This document shows, piece by piece, positions 7,864-16,661 of a stretch of 64,000 nt of DNA. Numbering within the stretch: the first letter of the stretch is position 1; each line of letters opens with the position of its first letter. Source of the stretch: Citrobacter tructae (GTDB lineage: Bacteria; Pseudomonadota; Gammaproteobacteria; Enterobacterales; Enterobacteriaceae). The notes under the pieces are model-generated. The model worked only from the letters and a program-made list of their open reading frames with translations, had not been told where the DNA came from and searched no databases. Location: contig NZ_CP038469.1 in the NCBI RefSeq assembly GCF_004684345.1, positions 1,426,001 through 1,490,000 of the forward strand, read 5' to 3'. The translations under genes and the position numbers were made by a program.

Positions 7864-9675
7864 TTAAAAATCGATACAGGTTGCGCCCTGCTCCGCACCG
7901 GACAGCTTTTCGCGCAACGCGCTGAACATTTCACGCCCTGTACCCACGCGCGATGCGCTGAGATCGGGAATGTGGGGCTGACGAGAGGCAAGTTCCTCTT
8001 CATCAACCAGCAGCGTCAATTCACCTGTCTGTCCATTCACACGAATGATGTCGCCATCGCGTACTTTTGCCAGTAGCCCGCCATCATAAGCTTCCGGGGT
8101 TACATGGATTGCTGAAGGCACTTTACCTGAAGCACCTGAAAGTCGTCCATCGGTAACTAACGCAATTTTGAAACAACGGTCCAATAATACACCAAGTGGT
8201 GGCATGAGTTTATGTAATTCTGGCATGCCATTCGCTTTTGGTCCCTGATGACGCACAACGACTACGCAATCCCGATCCAGCAGGCCCGCATCAAACGCCG
8301 GTAACACATCATGCTGGCTTTCAAAGACAATCGCCGGAGCTTCAATCACCTGGTTTTCAACCGGTACTGCGGAGGTTTTCATCACCGCACGCCCCAGGTT
8401 GCCGCTTAGTACTTTGGTACCGCCATGATGTGAGAACGGCTCGTCAAACGCCGCAATCACGGTGCTGTCCAGCGACTTCTCAGCCCCTTCACGCCAGTCC
8501 AGCTCGCCGTTGTTCAGCCACGGTTCCATGGTGTAACGCGATAAGCCGAAGCCTGCAACAGTGTTGACATCTTCATGCAGCAGACCAGCATTGAGCAGCT
8601 CGCGCATTAACACCGGCACACCGCCTGCGGCCTGGAAATGGTTAATATCGGCCGGACCGTTCGGGTACAGGCGCGCCATCAGCGGCACGATGTCGGACAG
8701 ATCGGAGAAGTCATCCCAGTTGATGAGAATACCCGCCGCACGCGCCATCGCCACCAGGTGCATCGTATGGTTGGTTGAACCACCGGTCGCCAGCAGCGCC
8801 ACAATGCCGTTCACTACCACTTTTTCATCAATCATTTTACCGATTGGCATCCATTCGTTGCCGTTACCGGTCAGACGCGTGACCTGACGGGCCGCCGCCG
8901 CGGTCAACGCTTCGCGCAACGGGGCGTCAGGGTGCACAAAAGAGGAACCTGGCAACTGCATACCCATAAACTCCACCACCATCTGGTTAGTGTTGGCGGT
9001 ACCGTAGAAGGTACAGGTACCCGGCGCGTGATAAGACGCGGCTTCAGACTCAAGCAGCGCCATACGGTCCACTTTTCCTTCGGCATAGAGCTGACGGATA
9101 CGCACTTTTTCTTTGTTCGCCAGGCCGCTCGCCATCGGGCCTGATGGAACAAAAATGGATGGCAGGTGACCAAACGACAGCGCCGCCATCACCAGACCTG
9201 GGACAATTTTGTCGCACACGCCGAGGAACAGCGCGCCGTCGAACATGTTGTGAGATAAGCCAATAGCCGCAGACATTGCGATCACTTCGCGACTCAGCAG
9301 GGAAAGCTCCATCCCGTCCTGTCCCTGAGTTACGCCATCGCACATCGCAGGTACGCCGCCCGCAACCTGACCTACCGCATTGGCTTCATGCAAGGCTTTG
9401 CGGATGATATCCGGGTAATGCTCGTACGGCTGATGCGCAGAGAGCATGTCGTTATAGGAGGTAATGATCGCGATATTGTTTCGCAGCATGCTTTTCAGCG
9501 ACGCTTTGTCTTCTGGCTGACAGGCGGCAAAACCATGGGCCAGATTCCCGCATGCCAGTTGTGAACGGTGAACGGTTGTCGTTTTGGCCTGTTCGATACG
9601 GGCGAGGTAGGCAGAACGCGTCTTTTGAGAACGTTCAACGATGCGTTGTGTTACGCGTAACAATTTCGGATTCAT
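7864..9675 (-). CDS. edd: 6-Phosphogluconate dehydratase
   Basis: The 603-residue IlvD/Edd family enzyme dehydrates 6-phosphogluconate to KDPG using a [4Fe-4S] cluster. Cysteines in conserved contexts include VPAMCDGVTQG, GVCDKIVPG and PGTCTFYGTANTNQM, the usual dehydratase cluster positions. Length equals E. coli Edd, and the start at ATG 9675 is preceded by AGGAG. Together with eda it makes the Entner-Doudoroff pathway, and zwf directly upstream feeds it. A GntR operator and candidate promoter lie about 190 bases upstream, with a terminator hairpin between them and the gene. Confidence 0.96.
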   Translation of the reverse strand: MNPKLLRVTQRIVERSQKTRSAYLARIEQAKTTTVHRSQLACGNLAHGFAACQPEDKASLKSMLRNNIAIITSYNDMLSAHQPYEHYPDIIRKALHEANAVGQVAGGVPAMCDGVTQGQDGMELSLLSREVIAMSAAIGLSHNMFDGALFLGVCDKIVPGLVMAALSFGHLPSIFVPSGPMASGLANKEKVRIRQLYAEGKVDRMALLESEAASYHAPGTCTFYGTANTNQMVVEFMGMQLPGSSFVHPDAPLREALTAAAARQVTRLTGNGNEWMPIGKMIDEKVVVNGIVALLATGGSTNHTMHLVAMARAAGILINWDDFSDLSDIVPLMARLYPNGPADINHFQAAGGVPVLMRELLNAGLLHEDVNTVAGFGLSRYTMEPWLNNGELDWREGAEKSLDSTVIAAFDEPFSHHGGTKVLSGNLGRAVMKTSAVPVENQVIEAPAIVFESQHDVLPAFDAGLLDRDCVVVVRHQGPKANGMPELHKLMPPLGVLLDRCFKIALVTDGRLSGASGKVPSAIHVTPEAYDGGLLAKVRDGDIIRVNGQTGELTLLVDEEELASRQPHIPDLSASRVGTGREMFSALREKLSGAEQGATCIDF

Positions 9676-9796
9676 AGAGGCTCCTAAAATTTATCTGTCA
9701 GAGCATGAGGATTCACAATGCGTTTCAGTAGGGTAAAACCATGCTGAATAGCTTGCAGGCCGTAGCTCAGGGGCAAAATCGTTTCAGGCAGTGTAA

Positions 9797-9832
9797 TAAA
9801 AAAAGCCTCGCGGGTGAATCCACACGAGGCTT
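9797..9832 (-). terminator. Terminator hairpin between zwf and edd
   Basis: AAGCCTCG (9803-9810) pairs with CGAGGCTT (9825-9832); read on the minus strand it is followed by a run of seven to eight T. It fits as the zwf terminator. It also lies at about +9 to +44 of a transcript started at the GntR-overlapped promoter of edd. Confidence 0.8.
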
Positions 9833-9847
9833 AAAAGTGCAAAAATT

Positions 9848-9875
9848 ATTCTACAATCTGTGTTAGATCATGTTA
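9848..9875 (-). promoter_or_regulatory. Candidate sigma-70 promoter of edd
   Basis: On the minus strand TAACAT (-35, 9875-9870) and TAGAAT (-10, 9853-9848) are separated by 16 bases. The GntR operator overlaps the -35 element, as expected for a repressed promoter. Transcription would start near 9840. This is read by eye and not confirmed. Confidence 0.45.
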
Positions 9876-9885
9876 CCGGTAAAAT
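9870..9885. promoter_or_regulatory. GntR operator of edd-eda
   Basis: ATGTTACCGGTAAAAT matches the GntR operator (ATGTTACCGGTAACAT type palindrome) with one or two changes in the right arm. Gluconate relieves GntR repression of the Entner-Doudoroff genes in E. coli. Confidence 0.75.
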
Positions 9886-9909
9886 AACACCTAATGGCTA
9901 GATGAAATT

Positions 9910-11385
9910 TTATTCGAATTCGTTCCACGAACGACCGTCACGGGTGATCATGGCCACCGAGGCAACCGGTCCCCAGGTCCCTGCCTGATACGGTTTCGGT
10001 GCGTCGTTGTCCATTGCCCAGGCTTCGGTGATGGAGTCAACCCACTTCCACGCTTCTTCAACCTCGTCACGACGCACAAATAGCGCCTGAATGCCGCGCA
10101 TGGTTTCTAGCAGTAAGCGCTCGTAAGCATCGGCCAGGTGCGTTTGATTGAAGGTCTCGGAATAGCTCAGATCCAATTTGGTGATCTGCAGATTATGCTT
10201 GTGGTCCAGACCCGGCACTTTGTTAAGCACCTGGATATCAACACCTTCATCAGGCTGCAAACGGATGGTCAACTTGTTCTGCGGCAGATCCTGCCAGGAT
10301 TCTTTAAACAGGTTCAGCTCAGGCGTTTTGAAGTACACTACCACTTCAGAACATTTGGTCGGCAGACGCTTACCGGTACGCAGATAGAACGGCACGCCCG
10401 CCCAGCGCCAGTTGTCGATATCCACGCGGATCGCAACAAAGGTTTCGGTATTGCTGCTCTTGTTCGCGCCCTCTTCTTCCAGATATCCCGGTACTTTTTT
10501 ACCTTGCGCAAAACCGGTGGTGTACTGACCACGAACCGTTTTTTCACGCACGTTTGTGCGATCGATACGGCGCAGTGATTTCAGGACTTTCACTTTCTCA
10601 TCACGGATGCTGTCGGCGCTCAGATCGGACGGCGGCGACATGGCGATCATGCACAGGATCTGCAGCAGGTGGTTCTGGATCATGTCGCGCATCTGACCGG
10701 CCTGGTCAAAATAGCCCCAACGTCCTTCGATACCCACCTCTTCCGCCACGGTAATTTCTACGTGATCGATAGTGCGGTTATCCCAGTTGTTCACAAACAG
10801 AGAGTTGGCAAAACGCAGTGCCAGTAGGTTCAGTACCGTCTCTTTGCCCAGATAGTGGTCAATACGGTAAACCTGGCATTCTTCAAAATATTTGCCAACC
10901 TGGTCGTTGATTTCACGGGAGGTCGCCAGCGACGTTCCCAGTGGTTTTTCCATCACCACACGAGCCGGTTTGGCGTTGAGTTTCGCTTCACCTAAACCTT
11001 TGCAGATCGCGCCAAATGTGCTTGGCGGCATGGCAAAATAGTTAATGGTGGTGCGCGCTTTTTGATCAAGCATTTCACCCAGACGGCCAAAGGCAGCGGT
11101 ATCATTGACGTCCAGGTTACAAAATTCCAGACGACCACTGAGGGTATCCCACAAACTTTCATCGATTTTTTCTTTCATGAAAGTTTCGAGTGCTTCGCGT
11201 ACAACCTTGGTATAGGCTGCTTTGTCCCAGTCAGCGCGACCTACCCCAATAATGCGGGTATCCGGGTTAATCTGGCCGGCCTTTTCCAGCTGATACAGGG
11301 AAGGCAGCAATTTCCGACGTGCAAGATCACCCTTCGCGCCGAAAATGACCAGGTCACATGCCTGGGCTGTTTGCGTTACCGCCAT
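9910..11385 (-). CDS. zwf: Glucose-6-phosphate 1-dehydrogenase
   Basis: The 491-residue cytoplasmic enzyme oxidises glucose 6-phosphate to 6-phosphogluconolactone with NADP, the entry to the oxidative pentose phosphate and Entner-Doudoroff routes. The N-terminal nucleotide-binding motif is GAKGDLARRK (near 16-25), and the substrate site RIDHYLGKE is near residue 175. The start ATG 11385 (MAVTQTAQACDLV) has GAGGAGA upstream and gives the E. coli length; 14 extra upstream in-frame residues are rejected. It is divergent from its regulator gene hexR. SoxS/MarA-like and HexR sites lie upstream. Confidence 0.96.
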   Translation of the reverse strand: MAVTQTAQACDLVIFGAKGDLARRKLLPSLYQLEKAGQINPDTRIIGVGRADWDKAAYTKVVREALETFMKEKIDESLWDTLSGRLEFCNLDVNDTAAFGRLGEMLDQKARTTINYFAMPPSTFGAICKGLGEAKLNAKPARVVMEKPLGTSLATSREINDQVGKYFEECQVYRIDHYLGKETVLNLLALRFANSLFVNNWDNRTIDHVEITVAEEVGIEGRWGYFDQAGQMRDMIQNHLLQILCMIAMSPPSDLSADSIRDEKVKVLKSLRRIDRTNVREKTVRGQYTTGFAQGKKVPGYLEEEGANKSSNTETFVAIRVDIDNWRWAGVPFYLRTGKRLPTKCSEVVVYFKTPELNLFKESWQDLPQNKLTIRLQPDEGVDIQVLNKVPGLDHKHNLQITKLDLSYSETFNQTHLADAYERLLLETMRGIQALFVRRDEVEEAWKWVDSITEAWAMDNDAPKPYQAGTWGPVASVAMITRDGRSWNEFE

Positions 11386-11431
11386 GTCATTCTCCTCAGT
11401 TGAGTGCCTGGTGCTTTTGCCAGACACTGGA

Positions 11432-11446
11432 TGTAATTTTATTACA
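11432..11446. promoter_or_regulatory. HexR box in the zwf promoter
   Basis: TGTAATTTTATTACA is a perfect palindrome fitting the HexR consensus TGTARTWWWAYTACA. It is about 46 bases upstream of the zwf start, where it would overlap the promoter. HexR is encoded next door on the other strand. Confidence 0.8.
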
Positions 11447-11487
11447 GTGCACTGTACTGCTTTTACGTGATTCCGTGAACCGTAAAC

Positions 11488-11506
11488 GCTTATCCAGCCG
11501 TGCTGT
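11488..11506 (-). promoter_or_regulatory. SoxS/MarA/Rob box of zwf
   Basis: Read on the minus strand, ACAGCACGGCTGGATAAGC fits the marbox pattern AYNGCACNNWNNRYYAAAY except for the last positions. Its place upstream of zwf matches the superoxide-responsive control known in E. coli. Confidence 0.6.
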
Positions 11507-11750
11507 TACCGTGAACAGCGGTGTTATTGGCGTTTACAGCAGCAAAATGGATAAAAAAGTCGCTTTTTTGCGTTCCCATGAAAACGTAAGAAAACCCGAC
11601 TCCGATCATGTATTGAAAAAAAACAACAACTTTTCTGTCCATTTTGCCCCGAACGTTAGTGAGCAGGGGTAATATCTAACAAAATTATCTCCCGATTTCC
11701 CCGTATCGTTGAAATCGTTTTTGCCCATGACCGATGAGTCTACCTACATC

Positions 11751-12620
11751 ATGAATATGCTGGAAAAAATCCAGTTAAAACTGGAACATCTGAGCAAGTC
11801 CGAACGTAAAGTCGCCGATGTCATTCTGACATCGCCTGACCGGGCGATCCATTCAAGCATTGCTACACTGGCTCTGGAAGCCAACGTCAGCGAACCGACT
11901 GTGAATCGATTCTGTCGCAGCATGGACACGCGAGGCTTTCCTGATTTTAAACTGCATCTGGCGCAAAGTCTGGCAAATGGTACCCCATATGTTAATCGTA
12001 ATGTCGATGAGGATGACAGCGTTGAATCCTATACGGGGAAAATCTTCGAATCCGCGATGGCAAGCTTGGACCATGTCCGCCAGTCGCTGGATAACGCGGC
12101 GGTCAATCGAGCAGTTGATTTATTAACCCAAGCGAAGAAAATCGCCTTTTTCGGCCTGGGTTCCTCTGCTGCCGTGGCGCACGACGCCATGAATAAATTT
12201 TTCCGTTTTAACGTACCAGTGATCTATTCCGACGATATTGTACTGCAACGCATGAGCTGTATGAATTGTAGCGATGACGACGTCATTGTACTCATTTCCC
12301 ATACCGGCAGAACGAAGAGCCTGGTGGAACTGGCACAGCTGGCGCGAGAAAACGATGCCATGGTGATTGCACTCACCTCGCCCGGCACACCGTTGGCACG
12401 TGAAGCCACGCTGGCAATTACCCTGGATGTACCGGAAGATACTGACATTTATATGCCCATGGTCTCTCGACTTGCTCAACTGACCGTGATAGATGTGCTG
12501 GCTACAGGATTTACTTTGCGCCGAGGGGCAAAATTTAGAGATAACTTGAAGCGTGTCAAGGAAGCGCTCAAGGAATCGCGTTTTGATAAAGAATTACTCA
12601 TCAAGAGTGATGACCGCTAA
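11751..12620 (+). CDS. hexR: HexR, RpiR-family regulator of central carbon metabolism
   Basis: This 289-residue protein has an N-terminal RpiR-type helix-turn-helix (residues 1-77, ALEANVSEPTVNRFCRSM as recognition region) and a C-terminal SIS sugar-phosphate domain (FFGLGSSAAVAHD near 130, VLISHTGRTKSLVEL near 180). HexR represses zwf and edd-eda genes and is released by KDPG in gammaproteobacteria. Start ATG 11751 (MNMLEKIQ) gives the E. coli length; an in-frame ATG at 11709 adds 14 residues without similarity. It is divergent from zwf, with a HexR box between. Confidence 0.93.
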   Translation: MNMLEKIQLKLEHLSKSERKVADVILTSPDRAIHSSIATLALEANVSEPTVNRFCRSMDTRGFPDFKLHLAQSLANGTPYVNRNVDEDDSVESYTGKIFESAMASLDHVRQSLDNAAVNRAVDLLTQAKKIAFFGLGSSAAVAHDAMNKFFRFNVPVIYSDDIVLQRMSCMNCSDDDVIVLISHTGRTKSLVELAQLARENDAMVIALTSPGTPLAREATLAITLDVPEDTDIYMPMVSRLAQLTVIDVLATGFTLRRGAKFRDNLKRVKEALKESRFDKELLIKSDDR

Positions 12621-12741
12621 AAGCAATAACGATGTTCTACCCTTTTATCATCCGGGTTGTTCATTTTTACCGTTATGTTTAAGAACGGCCGGATCAATGT
12701 TCACACGCAACACCTAGTTGTTTCAGTCAACGGAGTATTAC

Positions 12742-14184
12742 ATGTCCAGAAGGCTTCGCAGAACCAAAATCGTTACCACGTTAGGCCCGGCAACTGACCG
12801 CGATAACAACCTTGAAAAAATTATCGCCGCGGGCGCAAACGTCGTACGCATGAACTTTTCGCACGGGTCTCCAGAAGACCACAAACTGCGGGCGGATAAA
12901 GTCCGTGAAATTGCTGCCAAACTGGGACGTCATGTCGCTATTTTGGGTGACCTGCAGGGACCTAAAATCCGCGTATCAACCTTCAAAGAAGGCAAAGTAT
13001 TCCTCAACATTGGCGACAAGTTCCTGTTAGATGCCAACCTGGGTAAAGGCGAAGGCGACAAAGAAAAAGTCGGTATTGACTATAAAGGACTGCCTGCTGA
13101 CGTTGTCCCTGGCGACATCCTGCTGTTGGACGATGGCCGCGTACAGCTCAAAGTGCTGGAAGTTCAGGGCATGAAAGTCTTCACTGAAGTGACCGTCGGT
13201 GGCCCGCTTTCCAACAACAAAGGCATCAACAAACTGGGCGGTGGTCTCTCTGCAGAAGCACTGACCGAAAAAGACAAAGCCGACATCATCACCGCCGCAC
13301 AAATCAGCGTTGATTATCTGGCCGTCTCCTTCCCGCGCTGCGGCGAAGACCTGAATTATGCCCGCCGTCTGGCGCGCGATGCCGGCTGTGACGCGAAAAT
13401 TGTCGCCAAGGTCGAGCGTGCAGAAGCCGTCTGCGACCAGAATGCGATGGATGACATCATCCTGGCATCTGACGTAGTGATGGTGGCTCGTGGCGATCTG
13501 GGCGTTGAAATTGGCGACCCTGAGCTGGTTGGTATTCAGAAAGCCCTAATCCGTCGTGCTCGTCAGCTGAACCGTGCGGTCATTACCGCCACGCAGATGA
13601 TGGAGTCGATGATCACCAACCCGATGCCGACCCGTGCGGAAGTCATGGATGTGGCTAACGCCGTGCTCGACGGCACCGACGCCGTCATGCTGTCGGCAGA
13701 AACCGCCGCGGGTCAGTATCCGGCTGAAACCGTCGCCGCGATGGCACGCGTCTGCCTGGGCGCTGAAAAAATCCCGAGCATCAATGTCTCCAAACACCGC
13801 CTCGACGTGCAGTTTGATAACGTTGAAGAAGCCATCGCTATGTCAGCAATGTATGCGGCAAACCACCTGAAAGGGGTAACTGCCATTATCGCGATGACGG
13901 AATCCGGTCGTACTGCGCTGATGACATCCCGCATCAGCTCTGGCCTGCCGATTTTCGCCATGTCCCGTCATGAGCGTACACTGAATCTGACTTCCCTGTA
14001 TCGTGGCGTCACCCCGGTTCACTTTGACAGTGAAACCGACGGTGTGGTTGCCGCCAGCGAAGCGGTGAACCTGCTGCGTGATAAAGGCTATCTGGTTTCT
14101 GGCGACCTGGTGATTGTCACCCAAGGTGACGTCATGAGCACGATTGGCTCTACCAACACCACGCGTATTCTGACTGTAGAATAA
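12742..14184 (+). CDS. pykA: Pyruvate kinase II
   Basis: The 480-residue AMP-activated pyruvate kinase transfers phosphate from phosphoenolpyruvate to ADP. Visible motifs include the N-terminal RTKIVTTLGPAT and VRMNFSHGS, the catalytic lysine region AKIVAKVERAEAV (near 220), the metal-binding Glu in that motif, ARGDLGVEIG (near 250) and TATQMMESMI. The start ATG 12742 (MSRRLRRTK) follows CGGAG and equals E. coli PykA; an upstream ATG at 12718 adds eight residues only. It follows hexR by about 120 bases and ends in a strong terminator. Confidence 0.96.
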   Translation: MSRRLRRTKIVTTLGPATDRDNNLEKIIAAGANVVRMNFSHGSPEDHKLRADKVREIAAKLGRHVAILGDLQGPKIRVSTFKEGKVFLNIGDKFLLDANLGKGEGDKEKVGIDYKGLPADVVPGDILLLDDGRVQLKVLEVQGMKVFTEVTVGGPLSNNKGINKLGGGLSAEALTEKDKADIITAAQISVDYLAVSFPRCGEDLNYARRLARDAGCDAKIVAKVERAEAVCDQNAMDDIILASDVVMVARGDLGVEIGDPELVGIQKALIRRARQLNRAVITATQMMESMITNPMPTRAEVMDVANAVLDGTDAVMLSAETAAGQYPAETVAAMARVCLGAEKIPSINVSKHRLDVQFDNVEEAIAMSAMYAANHLKGVTAIIAMTESGRTALMTSRISSGLPIFAMSRHERTLNLTSLYRGVTPVHFDSETDGVVAASEAVNLLRDKGYLVSGDLVIVTQGDVMSTIGSTNTTRILTVE

Positions 14185-14210
14185 CGGCAAGCTTTTCGCC
14201 TGATGTAAAA

Positions 14211-14237
14211 AGCCTCTCAAACGAGAGGCTTTTTTTT
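14211..14237. terminator. Terminator after pykA (shared with lpxM)
   Basis: AGCCTCTC / GAGAGGCT with a four-base loop is followed by eight T on the plus strand and preceded by A on the left. It lies between convergent pykA and lpxM, whose stop codon starts at the T tract. Confidence 0.88.
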
Positions 14238-15207
14238 ATTTCTTCGGATAGAGATCTTTTCGTTTATACGGCTCAATTTCACCGGGTTTACGGGTCTTTA
14301 ACAGCTTCAAAATCCAGGTGTACTGCTCAAGGTGCGGTGCGACAAAAATCTCCACCTCTTCGTTCATTCGTCTGGCAATGGTGTGGTCATCCGCCGTCAG
14401 GATGTCATCCATCGGCGGGCGAACCTGAATCGTCAAGCGATGCGTTTTACCGTCATACACCGGAAACAGCGGCACGACACGCGCATGGCACACTTTCATC
14501 AGGCGGCCTATCGCCGGTAATGTCGCTTTGTAGGTGGCAAAGAAATCAACAAACTCGCTGTGCTCAGGACCATGATCCTGATCCGGCAAATAGTATCCCC
14601 AATAGCCCTGACGCACGGACTGGATAAAGGGTTTGATGCCGTCGTTACGCGCATGTAAACGACCGCCGAAACGACGGCGCACCGTGTTCCAGACATAATC
14701 AAAAACAGGATTGCCCTGGTTGTGGAACATCGCGGCCATTTTCTGACCCTGAGAGGCCATCAACATAGCCGGAATATCAACACCCCAGCCGTGCGGAACG
14801 AGAAAAATCACCTTTTCCTCGTTGCGTCGCATCTCCTCAATGATTTCAAGACCTTGCCAGTCCACCCGATTTTGGATTTTCTCCGGGCCACGCAGCGCAA
14901 GCTCCGCCATCATCACCATCGCCTGAGGCGCGGTCGCAAACATCTCATCGACGATAGCTTCTCGCTCGGCTTCGCTGCGCTCAGGAAAGCATAGGGATAA
15001 GTTGATCAGCGCTCTGCGGCGCGAACTCTTCCCTAATCTTCCAACAAGACGTCCTAGTTTCGCCAGCACAGGATCGCGAAACGATGCAGGCGTTAACGCA
15101 ATCCCTGCTATCGCCGCCACACCCAGCCAGGCGCCCCAGTAGCGCGGATGGTGGAATGATTTATGAAACTCAGGGATATACTCAATATTCTTTTTTTTCG
15201 TTTCCAT
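14236..15207 (-). CDS. lpxM: Lipid A acyltransferase LpxM (myristoyltransferase)
   Basis: The 323-residue inner-membrane enzyme adds the last secondary (myristoyl) chain to Kdo2-lipid A, making it hexa-acylated. It has one N-terminal hydrophobic segment (YWGAWLGVAAIAGIAL, residues 23-38) and a lysophospholipid acyltransferase-type catalytic domain with the HX4D motif HGWGVD near residue 139. Length and ends equal E. coli LpxM (MsbB). It is expressed alone, upstream of the pykA terminator. Confidence 0.95.
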   Translation of the reverse strand: METKKKNIEYIPEFHKSFHHPRYWGAWLGVAAIAGIALTPASFRDPVLAKLGRLVGRLGKSSRRRALINLSLCFPERSEAEREAIVDEMFATAPQAMVMMAELALRGPEKIQNRVDWQGLEIIEEMRRNEEKVIFLVPHGWGVDIPAMLMASQGQKMAAMFHNQGNPVFDYVWNTVRRRFGGRLHARNDGIKPFIQSVRQGYWGYYLPDQDHGPEHSEFVDFFATYKATLPAIGRLMKVCHARVVPLFPVYDGKTHRLTIQVRPPMDDILTADDHTIARRMNEEVEIFVAPHLEQYTWILKLLKTRKPGEIEPYKRKDLYPKK

Positions 15208-15282
15208 GCTCTTCCAGTGTCTGGTACCGCGAAAAGTAAATCTGCTGATAGTGTAGCGGCGCGTCGTGCCCCGTACAAAATA

Positions 15283-15315
15283 AAAAAGCCGGCACGCAAA
15301 ACGTACCGGCTTTTT
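15283..15315 (-). terminator. Terminator after mepM
   Basis: AAAAAGCCGG (15283-15292) pairs with CCGGCTTTTT (15306-15315); the hairpin lies between mepM and lpxM and, with its T run on the minus strand, ends the znuA-mepM transcript. Confidence 0.82.
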
Positions 15316-15326
15316 CAGTGTGTTGA

Positions 15327-16646
15327 TTAATCGAAGCGCAACTGAGGAAGCACCTCTTTGACCTGCGCCAGGTAATCGGTACGATCCGAGCCGGTCAACC
15401 CTTCCGTACGCGGCAGTTTAGCCGTTAACGGGTTCACGGCCTGCTGGTTAACCCACACTTCATAGTGCAGGTGTGGGCCGGTTGAACGCCCGGTATTACC
15501 TGACAGCGCGATACGATCGCCACGTTTCACTTTTTGCCCGGGTTTGACTAACAGCTTACGCAGGTGCATATAACGCGTGGTGTAAGTACGACCATGACGA
15601 ACCGCGACATAGTAGCCTGCAGCGCCGCTGCGCTTCGCGACGACCACTTCGCCATCACCCACCGACAGCACCGGCGTCCCCTGCGGCATCGCAAAGTCAA
15701 CACCTTTGTGCGGCGCAACGCGTCCGGTTACCGGATTAAGGCGACGCGGGTTAAAGTTAGACGAGATACGGAACTGTTTCGCGGTCGGGAAACGCATAAA
15801 GCCTTTAGCCAACCCGGTCCCGTTACGGTCATAGAACTTACCGTCTTCCGCACGGATTGCGTAATAATCTTTACCTTCGGAGCGTAAACGAACGCCCAGC
15901 AACTGGCTTTGCTCACGTTTGCCGTCTAACATCTCGCGAGACATCAGCACCGAGAACTCATCGCCTTTTTTCAGTTTGCGGAAGTCCATCTGCCACTGCA
16001 TAGCCTTAATCACCGCACTGATTTCAGTACTGGTCAATCCAGCCTCTTTGGCGCTGGCGACGAAACTGCCGCCCACGGTGCCGTTGATACGGCTATTAAC
16101 CCAGTCGCCCTGCTGCATTTCGCTGCTCATTTTGAAACCCGTCGCGGTGCGATCGTACGTGCGGGTTTCACGACGAGAAACTTCCCAGGTCAGGCGCTGC
16201 AAATCGCCTTCCGCGCCTAACGTCCAGGAAAGTTGCTGGCCAATTTTCAGGTTACGTAATTCTTTATCCGAGGCAGCAAGCTGGCTGATATCGCCCATGT
16301 CGATGCCGTACTGATTCAGGATGCTGCTCAGCGTATCGCCAGTAGAGACAACATATTCGTGAACACCGGCCTCTCCTGAAGTTTTGTCATCCAGTTCATC
16401 CTGAGGGATAGCTTCATCTTCCTGAGCAGCCTGATCGATAGGTTCACTCGCCTCAGGCAACAGCGAGCGAATCTCACTTTTTTCGAGTTCGATGGTTTTG
16501 ACAATCGGTGCAGAATCGGGATGATAAACATAAGGCCGCCAGACGGCGACGGCCAGGGTAAGAACGGTAAGCGACCCCAACATAACGCGATGGGGTCGTG
16601 GCAGATTATTAAATGCCAGGGCGACAGAGCGGGCTATCTGTTGCAC
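15327..16646 (-). CDS. mepM: Murein DD-endopeptidase MepM
   Basis: The 439-residue periplasmic zinc hydrolase cuts D-Ala-meso-DAP crosslinks to allow insertion of new peptidoglycan. Order of parts: N-terminal membrane anchor (RVMLGSLTVLTLAVAVW, residues 20-36), LysM domain (VHEYVVSTGDTLSSILNQYG, near 95-140), linker, and C-terminal M23 domain with zinc ligands in PHKGVDFAMP and HLHYEVW. The protein is one residue shorter than the E. coli protein as I recall it. It follows znuA by 15 bases on the same strand, so zinc starvation may also raise its expression. Confidence 0.94.
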   Translation of the reverse strand: MQQIARSVALAFNNLPRPHRVMLGSLTVLTLAVAVWRPYVYHPDSAPIVKTIELEKSEIRSLLPEASEPIDQAAQEDEAIPQDELDDKTSGEAGVHEYVVSTGDTLSSILNQYGIDMGDISQLAASDKELRNLKIGQQLSWTLGAEGDLQRLTWEVSRRETRTYDRTATGFKMSSEMQQGDWVNSRINGTVGGSFVASAKEAGLTSTEISAVIKAMQWQMDFRKLKKGDEFSVLMSREMLDGKREQSQLLGVRLRSEGKDYYAIRAEDGKFYDRNGTGLAKGFMRFPTAKQFRISSNFNPRRLNPVTGRVAPHKGVDFAMPQGTPVLSVGDGEVVVAKRSGAAGYYVAVRHGRTYTTRYMHLRKLLVKPGQKVKRGDRIALSGNTGRSTGPHLHYEVWVNQQAVNPLTAKLPRTEGLTGSDRTDYLAQVKEVLPQLRFD

Positions 16647-16661
16647 GTATTCACTTCCTCA

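Noticed and set aside
9758..9773. tRNA-like stretch GGCCGTAGCTCAGGGG between zwf and edd
   Set aside because: It resembles a tRNA acceptor and D-arm start, but there is no matching D-stem 3' arm, anticodon stem, T-arm or acceptor partner downstream.
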